Shown: positions 1-8,483 of the stretch, piece after piece | How positions within the stretch are numbered: the stretch's first letter is position 1 | Layout: each line of letters starts with the position of its first letter | DNA from: Curtobacterium flaccumfaciens | Lineage (GTDB): Bacteria > Actinomycetota > Actinomycetes > Actinomycetales > Microbacteriaceae | Length of the DNA: 64,000 nucleotides | NCBI RefSeq assembly: GCF_013359815.1 | Contig: NZ_JABMCF010000041.1 | Span: 62,001-126,000 of the forward strand | Reading direction: 5' to 3' | The notes under the pieces: generated by a model | Databases searched by the model: none | Seen by the model: the letters and a program-made list of their open reading frames with translations, nothing else | Told to the model about the DNA's origin: nothing | Made by a program: the position numbers and the translations under genes

Positions 1-247
1 CGACGACGTCCTCCTTGAACCGGGCCGAGAAGTCCCACACGTAGTACGGGATCCCGAGGGCCGACGCGGCGCGCTGGGCGTCCATCGAGTCCTCGATGGT
101 GCAGCACCCGCGACTGCCGGTGCGCAGGGTGCCGGGCATCCGGCTCAGGGCCAGGTGCACACCGACCACGTCGTGGCCGGCGTCGACCGCCCGGGCTGCG
201 GCCACCGCCGAGTCGACACCACCGCTCATCGCCGCAAGAACACGCAT
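1..247 (-). CDS. mnmA: tRNA-specific 2-thiouridylase MnmA, N-terminal part
   Basis: About 82 codons of the enzyme that thiolates U34 of Glu, Gln and Lys tRNAs with ATP and sulfur relayed from a cysteine desulfurase; the gene runs off the left edge. The ATP-binding PP-loop SGGVDS (residues 8-13) is intact and is followed by the family segment [16 protein letters not shown] and [10 protein letters not shown]. The catalytic cysteines expected further on lie outside the window. The ATG at 247 has no Shine-Dalgarno and sits 6 nt after a TACCCT hexamer, so translation probably starts on a leaderless message. It is divergent from the MFS gene at 304. Confidence 0.93.
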   Translation of the reverse strand, partial: MRVLAAMSGGVDSAVAAARAVDAGHDVVGVHLALSRMPGTLRTGSRGCCTIEDSMDAQRAASALGIPYYVWDFSARFKEDVV

Positions 248-253
248 GCGTCC

Positions 254-259
254 AGGGTA
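254..259 (-). promoter_or_regulatory. Leaderless -10 hexamer of mnmA
   Basis: TACCCT on the minus strand, 6 nt before the ATG at 247, with no Shine-Dalgarno between. Confidence 0.55.
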
Positions 260-303
260 ACCCGCCGACGAAGCGGTACCGCTGGCGTACCGTTGGTCGG
301 GCG

Positions 304-1611
304 ATGGCCACGACGGGGAACGACTCATTCGACTTCCGGTCCGTCCTGCTGTCCGGGTTCCTGCCCGCTGCGCTCTTCGCGATCGGCGAGGGCGCGATCA
401 TCCCGATCATCCCGATCGCGGCCGACTCGCTCGGTGCCAGCCTGGCGTTCGCGGGCTTCGTCGCCTCGCTCATCCTGGTCGGCGAGCTCATCGGCGACGT
501 GCCGTCCGGCATCGTCGTCGCCCGCATCGGCGAGCGGAACGCGATGATCGGGGCTGCGCTCGTGTCCGTGGTCGGGCTGGTCGTCGCCACGACGGCCGCG
601 AACGCCTGGGTCCTGGCACTCGGGGTGTTCCTGGTCGGTGTCTCCACCGCGGTGTTCGCCCTCGCCCGGCACGCCTACATGACCACCGCGATCCCCCTGC
701 GGATCCGGGCCCGGGCGCTGTCGAGCCTGGGCGGCGTCTTCCGCTTCGGCTACTTCGTCGGCCCGTTCATCGCCGCCGGCGTCATCCACCTGACCGGCAC
801 CACCAGCAGCGCCTTCTGGATCCACGTCGTCTGCTGCCTGGCGGCGGCGACCGTGCTCCTGGTGCTGCGCGACCCCGCGACGGGCACACGCGGTCTGCGG
901 TTGCCGCCACGGGCCTCCCGGCTGTCGGCCGACCACGCGACGGACGCGAGCGACCAACCGACCGAACCGCCTGCCGACACCGGCGCGCAGTTCGTCCAGC
1001 AGGAGGCGCAGGGCCTCTTCCGCACCATCCGCGCGAACGGGGCGGTCCTGCTGCGGCTCGGCAGCGGCGCCGGCCTGATCGGTGCGATGCGCGCCGGGCG
1101 GCAGGTGATCCTGCCGCTCTGGGCGGTGAGCGTCGGTCTCGACGACTCGACCGCGGCCCTCGTGATCGGCATCGCCGGAGCAGTCGACTTCGCGCTGTTC
1201 TACACGAGCGGGCAGATCATGGACCGCTGGGGACGGCTCGCGAGCGCGCTGCCCTGCATGCTCGGTCTGAGCATCAGCTACTTCCTGCTCGCCTGGAGCG
1301 GCCACCTGGACGCCCGGGTCGGCTGGTTCGTCGCGATCGCGATGGGCATGTCCCTGGCGAACGGGGTCGGCTCCGGCATCCTCATGACGCTCGGCGCGGA
1401 CCTCGCACCGCGCGACGCCCCGGCACCGTTCCTGGGGGCCTGGCGGTTCACCGGCGACTTCGGGTCGGCAGCCGCACCGCTCCTCATCTCCGGCGTGACC
1501 GCCGTCGCGTCCATCGCCGTCGCGAGCGGGGTGATGGGCGTGCTCGGCCTGGTCGGCGCGGGCATCCTGCTCCGGTACGTGCCCCGGTACCTGCCGCGTC
1601 CGCTGCGCTGA
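304..1611 (+). CDS. MFS transporter
   Basis: A 435-residue major facilitator superfamily permease, substrate unknown. Two bundles of about six hydrophobic helices are separated by a polar loop near residues 195-245 (many Asp, Pro and Thr). The loop after helix 2 reads [13 protein letters not shown], a version of the MFS motif A region; the second half has [11 protein letters not shown] at the equivalent place, which supports the two-repeat fold. A TACCGT hexamer lies 10 nt before the ATG. It has no clear operon partner: mnmA is divergent and tRNA-Leu follows. Sugar, drug or metabolite export are all possible. Confidence 0.85.
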   Translation: MATTGNDSFDFRSVLLSGFLPAALFAIGEGAIIPIIPIAADSLGASLAFAGFVASLILVGELIGDVPSGIVVARIGERNAMIGAALVSVVGLVVATTAANAWVLALGVFLVGVSTAVFALARHAYMTTAIPLRIRARALSSLGGVFRFGYFVGPFIAAGVIHLTGTTSSAFWIHVVCCLAAATVLLVLRDPATGTRGLRLPPRASRLSADHATDASDQPTEPPADTGAQFVQQEAQGLFRTIRANGAVLLRLGSGAGLIGAMRAGRQVILPLWAVSVGLDDSTAALVIGIAGAVDFALFYTSGQIMDRWGRLASALPCMLGLSISYFLLAWSGHLDARVGWFVAIAMGMSLANGVGSGILMTLGADLAPRDAPAPFLGAWRFTGDFGSAAAPLLISGVTAVASIAVASGVMGVLGLVGAGILLRYVPRYLPRPLR

Positions 1612-1745
1612 CGCGCTGCTGCGCTGGCGCACCGTGCGCGCTCCTCCGCTCCGTGCGTGGTTGACCGCACGTGCACACCTACAGCGCCGCACGCAGCCGC
1701 CAGGCTCGCACCCGGGCGCGGACCGCGCACGGTGCGTCCCACGGC

Positions 1746-1764
1746 CTGGAGGCCCGGCGCACGT
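1746..1764 (+). repeat. Lone arm of palindrome family B
   Basis: CTGGAGGCCCGGCGCACGT is identical to the left arm of the family B hairpin at 17078-17096, but the second arm is missing here. It lies just upstream of the tRNA-Leu promoter. Confidence 0.5.
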
Positions 1765-1786
1765 TCGCCCCGCACCCCGCGCTCGG

Positions 1787-1792
1787 TAGACT
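1787..1792 (+). promoter_or_regulatory. -10 element of tRNA-Leu
   Basis: TAGACT ends 10 nt before the mature tRNA 5' end, a suitable spacing for a start a few bases upstream of the tRNA. Confidence 0.45.
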
Positions 1793-1802
1793 GCCGCTGC
1801 TC

Positions 1803-1883
1803 GCGGGAGTGGTGGAATCGGTAGACACGCAGGATTTAGGTTCCTGTGCCCCAGGCGTGAGGGTTCGAGTCCCTCCTTCCGCA
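1803..1883 (+). tRNA. tRNA-Leu (anticodon UAG)
   Basis: An 81-nt class II tRNA. The acceptor arms GCGGGAG/CTTCCGC pair with one G-U, the anticodon stem CAGGA/TCCTG closes the loop TTTAGGT (anticodon TAG), a long variable arm is present, and the T arm is GAGGG-TTCGAGT-CCCTC. The discriminator is A. The 3' CCA is not encoded (ACC follows, then G), so it must be added after transcription. Confidence 0.97.
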
Positions 1884-2027
1884 CCGAGTCCCTCCTGGCG
1901 CACCGTTGCGGTCATCCGCACGCCTTGTGCAGGTCAACCCTGCGAGGGATGGCCCGGTCACTTCCGGGCGGTACCCTCATCCCGCGGGAGTCCTCCCCGT
2001 GACTCCCGCTCCACGACCGGAAGAACC

Positions 2028-2735
2028 ATGCACTCCGTCGCACTCGCCCTGATCCCGTGGCTCGATCCGCAGTACATCCTCGACCACTTCGGGGCCATCG
2101 CCGTGCTCGTGGTCTGCGCGATCGTGTTCGCCGAGACCGGTCTGCTCATCGGCTTCATCTTCCCGGGCGACAGCCTGCTGGTCATCACCGGCCTGTTCGC
2201 CTTCGACCGCGGTGGCGAGATCGGCGGCATCCCGATCTGGGTCGCGGCGCTGATGATCGGCGCCGCCGCGTTCCTCGGCGGCGAGCTCGGGTACTACATC
2301 GGCAAGAAGGCCGGGCCACCGATCTTCGAACGCAAGGACAGCGGGCTCTTCTCGAAGGCGAACGTCGAGCGCACCAACGCGTTCTTCCACCGCTTCGGCC
2401 CCCTGGCCGTGATCCTGGCGCGCTTCGTGCCGGTCGTCCGCACCTTCGCCCCGATCGCCGCGGGCGTCGGCCGGATGGACTACAAGAAGTACTCGCTCTA
2501 CAACGCGATCGGCGCCGTGGTCTGGGGCGTCGGCGTGACGTTCCTCGGGTACTTCATCGGGCACATCCCATTCGTGGCGCACATCGTCCGCGAGTACATC
2601 GACATCATCCTGCTCGCCGCGGTCGTCGTGACCGTCGTGCCGATGGCGCTGACGTACCTGCGCAACGCCCGAAAGGCGAAGCACACGAACGAGGCCGAGG
2701 CCACCACGGCCCCGACGGTCGACCCGACGCTCTAG
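2028..2735 (+). CDS. DedA family membrane protein
   Basis: A 235-residue DedA/SNARE-associated (VTT) integral membrane protein; family members act as lipid scramblases or flippases in envelope maintenance. Typical segments are visible: ETGLLIGFIFPGDSLL near residue 35, the glycine-rich GGELGYYIGKKAGP and the FHRFGPLAVILARFVPVVRT re-entrant motif, followed by AGVGRMDYKKY. The ATG at 2028 follows GGAAG with good spacing; the open frame extends upstream through the tRNA gene and was not used. A strong terminator follows at 2758. Confidence 0.92.
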   Translation: MHSVALALIPWLDPQYILDHFGAIAVLVVCAIVFAETGLLIGFIFPGDSLLVITGLFAFDRGGEIGGIPIWVAALMIGAAAFLGGELGYYIGKKAGPPIFERKDSGLFSKANVERTNAFFHRFGPLAVILARFVPVVRTFAPIAAGVGRMDYKKYSLYNAIGAVVWGVGVTFLGYFIGHIPFVAHIVREYIDIILLAAVVVTVVPMALTYLRNARKAKHTNEAEATTAPTVDPTL

Positions 2736-2757
2736 CCGCAGCACTGGCGCACAACCA

Positions 2758-2799
2758 AAGTCGCCCCGGACCACGCGATCACGTGGTCCGGGGCGACTT
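2758..2799. terminator. Bidirectional terminator between dedA and rdgB
   Basis: Perfect 18-bp inverted repeat (arms 2758-2775 and 2782-2799) with a 6-nt loop CGATCA, with AA/TT at the stem base. It lies between two convergent genes and can serve both. Confidence 0.85.
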
Positions 2800-2830
2800 C
2801 CGTTGTGCGGAACGACGAGCGCGCCGGTGC

Positions 2831-3424
2831 TCAGACGCCGAAGTGCTCCCGCACGATCGGCGCGATGCCCCGGAACGCCTTGCTGCGGTGCGACAGGGCG
2901 TTCTTCTCGTCGCGGGTGAGCTCCGCCGACGAGCGGTCGGCGTCGTCCGGCCGGAACACCGGGTCGTAGCCGTGCCCGCCGTCACCGACGGGCTCGGTCA
3001 GCACCTCCCCGTTCCAGACCGCCTCGACGACGTGCTCCTGACCGTCGGGCGTCACGAAGGCGGCAGCGCACACGAACGCGGCGGTCCGCTCGACGACGCC
3101 CTGCAGGTTGGTGAGCAGCAGCGCGATGTTGTCGGCGTCCGAGCGGGTACCGGCGTAGCGGGCCGAGTGGATGCCCGGTGCACCACCGAGGGCGTCGACG
3201 GCGATCCCGGAGTCGTCGGCGAGCGCCGGCAGCCCCGTGTGCGCGACCGCGGCACGCGCCTTGATCAGGGCGTTCGCGGCGTAGCTGTCGCCGTCCTCGA
3301 CCGGCTCGGGGCCGTCGTACCCGACGAGTTCGACACCCTCGCCGAGCGCCGACCCGAGGATCTCGCGCAGCTCGACGACCTTGCCCTGGTTGTGGGTGGC
3401 CAGCACCACCTCGCGGGACGTCAC
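2831..3424 (-). CDS. rdgB: Non-canonical purine NTP pyrophosphatase (RdgB/HAM1)
   Basis: A 197-residue house-cleaning enzyme that hydrolyses ITP, dITP and XTP to monophosphates, keeping deaminated purines out of DNA and RNA. The N-terminal [10 protein letters not shown] (residues 6-15) is the family nucleotide-binding start, [13 protein letters not shown] is the central catalytic motif and SHRSKAF lies near the C-terminus. Its GTG start overlaps the rph stop by 4 nt (GTGA), so it is translationally coupled. Last gene of the murI-rph-rdgB operon, a common actinobacterial order. Confidence 0.95.
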   Translation of the reverse strand: MTSREVVLATHNQGKVVELREILGSALGEGVELVGYDGPEPVEDGDSYAANALIKARAAVAHTGLPALADDSGIAVDALGGAPGIHSARYAGTRSDADNIALLLTNLQGVVERTAAFVCAAAFVTPDGQEHVVEAVWNGEVLTEPVGDGGHGYDPVFRPDDADRSSAELTRDEKNALSHRSKAFRGIAPIVREHFGV

Positions 3425-4158
3425 GCCAGACCCAGGACCGAACGCTGGATCGCTGCGAGCGACTGGTTGCCGGCCAGGCCGAGGTCGAGCAGGACGTTCA
3501 GCTCGTCACGGTCGAACGGCGCGTGCTCGGCGGTGCCCTGCACCTCGATGAACTTGCCCGAGCCCGTCGTGACGATGTTCATGTCGGTGTCGGCGGCGGA
3601 GTCCTCGGTGTAGGCGAGGTCGAGCATCGGCTCCCCCTTGACGATGCCGACCGAGATCGCCTGCACGCTGTCGGTGAGCGGGGTGGCCTTCTTCGCGATG
3701 AAGCCCTTGGCGCGGCCCCACTCGATCGCGTCGGCCATCGCCACGTACGCGCCCGTGATCGACGCCGTGCGGGTGCCGCCGTCGGCCTGCAGCACGTCGC
3801 AGTCGATGACGAGGGTGTTCTCGCCCAGGGCCTTCGTGTCGACGACCGCGCGGAGCGATCGCCCGATCAGGCGGGAGATCTCGTGCGTGCGGCCGCCGAC
3901 CTTGCCCTTGATGGACTCGCGCTGCATGCGCTCGTTCGTCGACCGCGGCAGCATCGAGTACTCGGCGGTGACCCACCCGGTGCCCTTGCCGGCGAGCCAG
4001 CGGGGCACGCCGTTGGTGAACGACGCGGTGCAGAGCACCTTGGTGTTGCCGAAGGAGATGAGCGCGCTGCCCTCGGCCTGCGTGCTCCACCCCCGCTCGA
4101 TGGTGACGGGACGGTGGTCGGTGGCGGTGCGGCCGTCGACGCGGAGGTTGTCGGTCAT
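3421..4158 (-). CDS. rph: Ribonuclease PH
   Basis: A 245-residue phosphorolytic 3'-5' exoribonuclease that trims tRNA 3' ends; the normal family length. It begins at [15 protein letters not shown], has the central RGSMxR-equivalent region [13 protein letters not shown] and [20 protein letters not shown], and the phosphate-site segment [14 protein letters not shown]. The ATG at 4158 is preceded by GAAAGGA and overlaps the murI stop (ATGA); its own stop overlaps the rdgB start. Second gene of the operon. Confidence 0.96.
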   Translation of the reverse strand: MTDNLRVDGRTATDHRPVTIERGWSTQAEGSALISFGNTKVLCTASFTNGVPRWLAGKGTGWVTAEYSMLPRSTNERMQRESIKGKVGGRTHEISRLIGRSLRAVVDTKALGENTLVIDCDVLQADGGTRTASITGAYVAMADAIEWGRAKGFIAKKATPLTDSVQAISVGIVKGEPMLDLAYTEDSAADTDMNIVTTGSGKFIEVQGTAEHAPFDRDELNVLLDLGLAGNQSLAAIQRSVLGLA

Positions 4159-5000
4159 GGGGTCCTTTCGGTGCGGGGCAGCGTGATGGCCCCCGTCTGG
4201 AGGTGGCCGACGCTCGAGACCTCGGGACCGAGGAAGCGCCGGGCGAGCCGGATGAAGCCGTTCTTGTCGTCGCCCGTCGCCTCGAACGAGTAGGTCGGGG
4301 CGGTGGTCGCGGTGCGCTCGAGCCCGTGCTCCACGAGCCGGCGGTAGACGTCGTTCGCGGTCTCCTCGGCGCTGGAGACGAGCGTGACCTCCGGACCCAT
4401 GACGAACTGGATCGCGGCGGACATGAGCGGGTAGTGGGTGCAGCCGAGCACGAGGGTGTCGACGTCGGCGGCACGGATCGGGTCGAGGTAGCCGGCCGCG
4501 ATCTCGCGCAGGGACGGCGACGAGGTGTCCCCGGCCTCGACGAACTCGACGAACCGGGGGCACGCAGCGGCGGTCAGCGTGACGTCGGCGGCGACCGCGA
4601 AGGCGTCCTCGTAGGCGCGCGACGCGATGGTGCCCACGGTGCCGATCACCCCGACGCGGCCCGTCCGGGTCTGCTTGACGGCGGCGCGGGCCGCGGGCTG
4701 GATGACCTCGACGACGGGGATGCCGTACGCCTGCTCGTACCGTTCGCGGGCGTCGCGGAGCACGGCGGACGAGGCGGTGTTGCACGCGATCACCAGCGCC
4801 TTGACGCCCTGCTCGACCAGGTCGTCCATGACCTCGAGCGCGTAGCGGCGGACGTCGGCGATGGGCTTCGGGCCGTAGGGCGAGTGCACGGTGTCGCCGA
4901 CGTACCGGATGCTCTCGCGCGGGAGCTGGTCGATGATGGCGCGGGCCACGGTGAGGCCGCCGACCCCGCTGTCGAAGACTCCGATCGGTGCATCCGTCAC
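4155..5000 (-). CDS. murI: Glutamate racemase
   Basis: A 281-residue cofactor-independent racemase supplying D-glutamate for peptidoglycan. The two catalytic cysteines are visible in IACNTAS (Cys73) and [10 protein letters not shown] (Cys187), and FDSGVGG occupies residues 9-15. The GTG at 5000 is the only good start: it gives the canonical [10 protein letters not shown] beginning and lies 6 nt after TACGCT. First gene of murI-rph-rdgB, with an ATGA overlap into rph. It is divergent from the nicotinate phosphoribosyltransferase gene. Confidence 0.96.
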   Translation of the reverse strand: MTDAPIGVFDSGVGGLTVARAIIDQLPRESIRYVGDTVHSPYGPKPIADVRRYALEVMDDLVEQGVKALVIACNTASSAVLRDARERYEQAYGIPVVEVIQPAARAAVKQTRTGRVGVIGTVGTIASRAYEDAFAVAADVTLTAAACPRFVEFVEAGDTSSPSLREIAAGYLDPIRAADVDTLVLGCTHYPLMSAAIQFVMGPEVTLVSSAEETANDVYRRLVEHGLERTATTAPTYSFEATGDDKNGFIRLARRFLGPEVSSVGHLQTGAITLPRTERTP

Positions 5001-5006
5001 GGCACC

Positions 5007-5012
5007 AGCGTA
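5007..5012 (-). promoter_or_regulatory. Leaderless -10 hexamer of murI
   Basis: TACGCT on the minus strand, 6 nt before the GTG at 5000. Confidence 0.55.
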
Positions 5013-5101
5013 CCGACGCAGGCCGACCAGCACCGACGCGGCCACGCGCGCCACGCAGGCCGGGCGCCCGGGTGATCCGGGCCTCCCGAGGGTCACGTCA
5101 C

Positions 5102-5107
5102 TAGTGT
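5102..5107 (+). promoter_or_regulatory. Leaderless -10 hexamer of the nicotinate phosphoribosyltransferase gene
   Basis: TAGTGT, 7 nt before the GTG at 5115. CGGAG lies in the gap but is too close to the start to work as a normal ribosome binding site. Confidence 0.5.
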
Positions 5108-5114
5108 CGGAGAC

Positions 5115-6404
5115 GTGACCAGCGCGCTCCTCACCGACCAGTACGAGCTCACCATGGTGGACGCCGCCCTGAAGGACGGCACCGCCGACCGCCGATGCGT
5201 CTTCGAGGTGTTCGCCCGGCGGCTGCCGGACGGCCGCCGCTACGGCGTCGCGGCCGGGCTCGGACGCTTCCTCACCGCCCTCGGCGACTTCCGCTTCGGC
5301 GACGAGGAGATCGGGTTCCTGCGCGACCGCGGTGTCATCGACGCCGGCACCGCCGCGTGGCTCGCCGACTACCGGTTCAGCGGCGACGTCCGCGCCTACC
5401 GGGAGGGCGAGGTCTACTTCCCGAACTCCCCCATCCTGCAGATCGAGGGCACCTTCGCCGAGGCCGTCGTGCTCGAGACCCTCGCCCTGAGCATCTTCAA
5501 CGCGGACTCCGCGATCGCCTCGGCCGCCGCCCGGATGGTGTCCGCCGCCGACGGCCGCCCGCTCGCCGAGATGGGCTCCCGCCGCACCGGCGAGTGGAAC
5601 GCCGTGGCCGCCGCCCGTGCCGCCTACATCGCCGGCTTCGGTGCGACGAGCAACCTCGAGGCCGGCCGCACCTGGGGCATCCCCACGATGGGCACCGCGG
5701 CGCACGCCTTCACGCTGCTGCACGACTCCGAGGAGCAGGCGTTCCGGTCGCAGCTCGACGCGCTCGGCAACGGCACGACCCTGCTCGTCGACACCTACGA
5801 CATCGAGGCCGCGGTCGAGACGGCCGTCCGACTCACCGACGGCAAGCTCGGCGGCGTCCGCATCGACAGCGGCGACCTGCCGTCCGTCGTCGCCGCCGTG
5901 CGTGCGCAGCTCGACCGCCTCGGCGCGACGGGAACGAAGATCACGGTGACGAACGACCTCGACGAGTACACGATCGCCGCGCTCCGAGCCGCCCCGGTCG
6001 ACTCGTACGGCGTCGGTACCTCGGTCGTCTCCGGCTCCGGGCACCCCGCCGCCGGCATGGTGTTCAAGCTCGTCGCGCACCGGGACGCGGACGGCGGCGA
6101 CTGGGTCCCCGTCGCCAAGAAGTCGGCCGACAAGGCGTCGATCGGCGGCCGGAAGGAGGCGGGCCGACGACTCCGCAACGGCGTTGCCACCGCCGAGATC
6201 GTGCTCACGGGTGCGCAGGTCGGCCCGGACGAGCGGCCGCTGCTGGTCCCCGTGGTCACCGGCGGCGAGGTCGACCCGGCGTTCCTCGGCACGCAGGGTG
6301 TCGAGGCCGCACGCGCGCACCACAAGCGCGCGAAGGCGGAGCTGCCCGCCGACGCGTCGCGCATCGGGCGCGGCGACCCCGCCATCCCCACCCTGGTGAT
6401 CTAG
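5115..6404 (+). CDS. pncB: Nicotinate phosphoribosyltransferase
   Basis: A 429-residue enzyme of the Preiss-Handler NAD salvage route, converting nicotinate and PRPP to nicotinate mononucleotide with ATP. The N-terminus [15 protein letters not shown] is the family signature, and [20 protein letters not shown] plus STTSN-equivalent GATSNLEAG and MGTAAHAF follow; FKLVAH and [13 protein letters not shown] lie in the C-terminal domain. GTG start with a leaderless-type -10. It ends facing DUF3039, with two long hairpins between the convergent genes. Confidence 0.94.
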   Translation: MTSALLTDQYELTMVDAALKDGTADRRCVFEVFARRLPDGRRYGVAAGLGRFLTALGDFRFGDEEIGFLRDRGVIDAGTAAWLADYRFSGDVRAYREGEVYFPNSPILQIEGTFAEAVVLETLALSIFNADSAIASAAARMVSAADGRPLAEMGSRRTGEWNAVAAARAAYIAGFGATSNLEAGRTWGIPTMGTAAHAFTLLHDSEEQAFRSQLDALGNGTTLLVDTYDIEAAVETAVRLTDGKLGGVRIDSGDLPSVVAAVRAQLDRLGATGTKITVTNDLDEYTIAALRAAPVDSYGVGTSVVSGSGHPAAGMVFKLVAHRDADGGDWVPVAKKSADKASIGGRKEAGRRLRNGVATAEIVLTGAQVGPDERPLLVPVVTGGEVDPAFLGTQGVEAARAHHKRAKAELPADASRIGRGDPAIPTLVI

Positions 6405-6432
6405 GGGACGCACATGCGTCGCGTCGCGGCGC

Positions 6433-6495
6433 CGCTTCGTGAGCAGCAATGGTCGGGTCTGCGTGACGGACCCGACCATTGCTGCTCACGAAGCG
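6433..6495. repeat. Palindrome family A, copy 1
   Basis: A perfect 27-bp inverted repeat (arms 6433-6459 and 6469-6495) with a 9-nt loop; the core is GTGAGCAGCAATGGTCGGGT. It lies between convergent genes, directly before a family B hairpin. A second, imperfect copy with the same downstream partner is at 32132-32182. Confidence 0.85.
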
Positions 6496-6502
6496 ACCGG
6501 AT

Positions 6503-6550
6503 GACGGACGGGAGGCCCGTGGCGGCGTCGCCACGGGCCTCCCGTCCGTC
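6503..6550. terminator. Family B hairpin, likely bidirectional terminator
   Basis: A perfect 21-bp inverted repeat (6503-6523 and 6530-6550) with a 6-nt loop, built around GACGGACGGGAGGCCCG. It sits 12 bp beyond the DUF3039 stop codon and follows the family A palindrome. Confidence 0.75.
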
Positions 6551-6562
6551 TGCTGGTCGCGG

Positions 6563-6823
6563 CTACTCGGCCTTCATCTTCTCGTAGATGGCCTTGCAGT
6601 CCGGGCAGACCGGGAACTTCTCCGGGTCGCGACCCGGGATCCACTTCTTGCCGCACAGCGCCTTGACCGGCTTGCCGGACAGCGCCGACTGCAGGATCTT
6701 GTCCTTCTTGACGTAGTGCGAGAACCGCTCGTGGTCACCGGGTTCGATCGCTTCGTCTTCGAGGAGCTTCTCGAGCTCCCGGTCCATCACGTCGAGGCCG
6801 CCGCCTGGTTCCGTCATGCTCAT
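6563..6823 (-). CDS. DUF3039 family small protein
   Basis: An 86-residue protein of a conserved actinobacterial family of unknown function. The core RFSHYVKKDKIL, GKPVKALCGKKW and FPVCPDCKAIY is strongly typical. Cys57, Cys73 and Cys76 with a nearby His suggest a small zinc site (inference). The ATG at 6823 was chosen because it lies 6 nt after TACCCT; an open frame upstream lacks family similarity. Confidence 0.9.
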   Translation of the reverse strand: MSMTEPGGGLDVMDRELEKLLEDEAIEPGDHERFSHYVKKDKILQSALSGKPVKALCGKKWIPGRDPEKFPVCPDCKAIYEKMKAE

Positions 6824-6829
6824 GGGTCC

Positions 6830-6835
6830 AGGGTA
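6830..6835 (-). promoter_or_regulatory. Leaderless -10 hexamer of the DUF3039 gene
   Basis: TACCCT on the minus strand, 6 nt before the ATG at 6823. Confidence 0.55.
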
Positions 6836-6911
6836 CGACGGTCCGCCCTCGGGCGCGCCGCTCGTCCGCGCTGGGCGATCGTCGCGCCGAGTCGCTCGGT
6901 GTTCGATGTCG

Positions 6912-8483
6912 CTAGTTGCGCTGTGCCGCGGCGAGCAGGTCGGGGCCGCGGCGGTCGAACAGGCGTCCGCCGGCGGAGACACCGATCACGAGCACGACGG
7001 CACCGACCCCGATGCCCACCAGGAGCGTCAGCACCGACCAGGGCTCCGGACCCTGCACGACGGCGAGCACCGCGAGACAGGCTGCGGGGACCGTGCAGAG
7101 CACGATGCCGATCACCATGGACGCCTGCGCGACCGTGGCGGTGACGCCGGCGGCCTGGGGCTGCTGGAAGGGGTGGTCGCCCGGCCGCACCGTCGGGTAG
7201 GGCATGAGCACGGACAGGACGCTCGACAGCCCGAGGCCGGACAGCAGCGCGCTCGCGCTCACGCCGATGAGCAGCGGGAACGCCGCCCAGTCTCCGAACA
7301 GCCGGGCGGACAGCGCGGCCCCGGCGACGATCGCGGGCGCCCCCACGACCAGCACGGGCACGACACGACCGAGCCGGTCGCTCCACCCGGGCGCACCCGA
7401 GGCGACGTGCAGCCACACGGCGGTGTTGTCGTACGAGACGTCGTTGTGCGGCAGGAACCCGGCGATCAGGGCCATCAGCGGCAGCGGCACGAGCGCGGTC
7501 CACTGCCACGGCACCCCGGCGACACCGAGCGGGATGACGACGATCGGCACGAGCAGGATGATCAGGTACGACGTGCGGTACCGCGGGTCGCGGACCCAGT
7601 AGGTGAGCGCCCGGGCGGCGACGGCCGACACCGGGGCCGAACCGAACCGGTCGAACCAGCCCAGGCCCTGGTAGCGGCGGGTGCGGGCGCGGTCGTCGAC
7701 GGTCTCGAGCGCACGGCCGACGAGTGCCCACCACGCCCAGGCGAGGAGCGCGACGACGGCGACCGCGACGAGGAGCTTCAGGACACCGGCGCCGACGTGG
7801 CCGCTCGCGACCTCGGCGGGCACGGCCCACGCGGCGCCCCACGGGGTCCACCCGGCGACGTCCGCGACGCGCTGCATCTCCGCGCCCTGCGGGTCGAGCC
7901 AGTCGACGCGCAGCAGCAGCGCCACCGTCGGGATCGACAGCGCGATGATGACCAAGGCCACCAGCCACCCGGCGTCGCGGGAGCGGTCCGGCCCGATCAG
8001 CCGGGAGCCGACGGTGCAGCAGACCCGGATGAGGAGCGCGCACGTGACGACGCCGAGGAGCCCGCCGAGCACCGCGAGCAGCCCGAGACCGGGGTCACGG
8101 GCCCAGGCGACGACCTGGCCGACCGCGACGACCACCACACCGATCACCGGGATGCCGACGAGGCCGGCGACGACGAGTCCGGTCGCCAGGCGACGGCGCT
8201 CGATGCCGAACACCGCGAAACGCCGCGGGTGGAGCTGGTCGCTCCGGCCGACGACGAGCGGCACGACCGTGAACCCGAAGGTGATCAGGGTGCCCACGGG
8301 CACGATGACGGCACGCGCGACGTCCGGGTCGGCGTCACCGAGGGCGATGGTCTGCGACGCGACGAACACGGCGGCGAGGAGTCCGACGAGGCTCCCGAGC
8401 ACGACGGCGACGGACCGGCGGGCGGTGCCGCGGACCTCGCCCGCGAGCAGGTCCGCCCTCAGCCGGAGAAGCTGTGCAACCAT
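6912..8483 (-). CDS. ABC-2 type exporter, membrane subunit
   Basis: A 523-residue polytopic membrane protein with about 12 hydrophobic segments and small cytosolic loops, starting MVAQLLRLRADLLAGEVRG. It is the probable permease of the ATPase encoded just upstream, whose stop codon overlaps this start by 25 bp. The substrate cannot be told from sequence. The length fits actinobacterial ABC transporter permeases made of a double ABC-2 unit. Co-transcribed with the ATPase. Confidence 0.82.
   Translation of the reverse strand: MVAQLLRLRADLLAGEVRGTARRSVAVVLGSLVGLLAAVFVASQTIALGDADPDVARAVIVPVGTLITFGFTVVPLVVGRSDQLHPRRFAVFGIERRRLATGLVVAGLVGIPVIGVVVVAVGQVVAWARDPGLGLLAVLGGLLGVVTCALLIRVCCTVGSRLIGPDRSRDAGWLVALVIIALSIPTVALLLRVDWLDPQGAEMQRVADVAGWTPWGAAWAVPAEVASGHVGAGVLKLLVAVAVVALLAWAWWALVGRALETVDDRARTRRYQGLGWFDRFGSAPVSAVAARALTYWVRDPRYRTSYLIILLVPIVVIPLGVAGVPWQWTALVPLPLMALIAGFLPHNDVSYDNTAVWLHVASGAPGWSDRLGRVVPVLVVGAPAIVAGAALSARLFGDWAAFPLLIGVSASALLSGLGLSSVLSVLMPYPTVRPGDHPFQQPQAAGVTATVAQASMVIGIVLCTVPAACLAVLAVVQGPEPWSVLTLLVGIGVGAVVLVIGVSAGGRLFDRRGPDLLAAAQRN

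Noticed and set aside
325..1884. Long antisense open frame over the MFS gene (about 519 codons)
   Set aside because: It is Arg/Gly/Asp-rich shadow sequence produced by GC-biased third positions; no domain is recognisable and the sense frame encodes a clear membrane protein.
1671..2027. N-terminal extension of the DedA gene
   Set aside because: The frame runs through the tRNA-Leu gene, and the DedA family start with a ribosome binding site lies at 2028.
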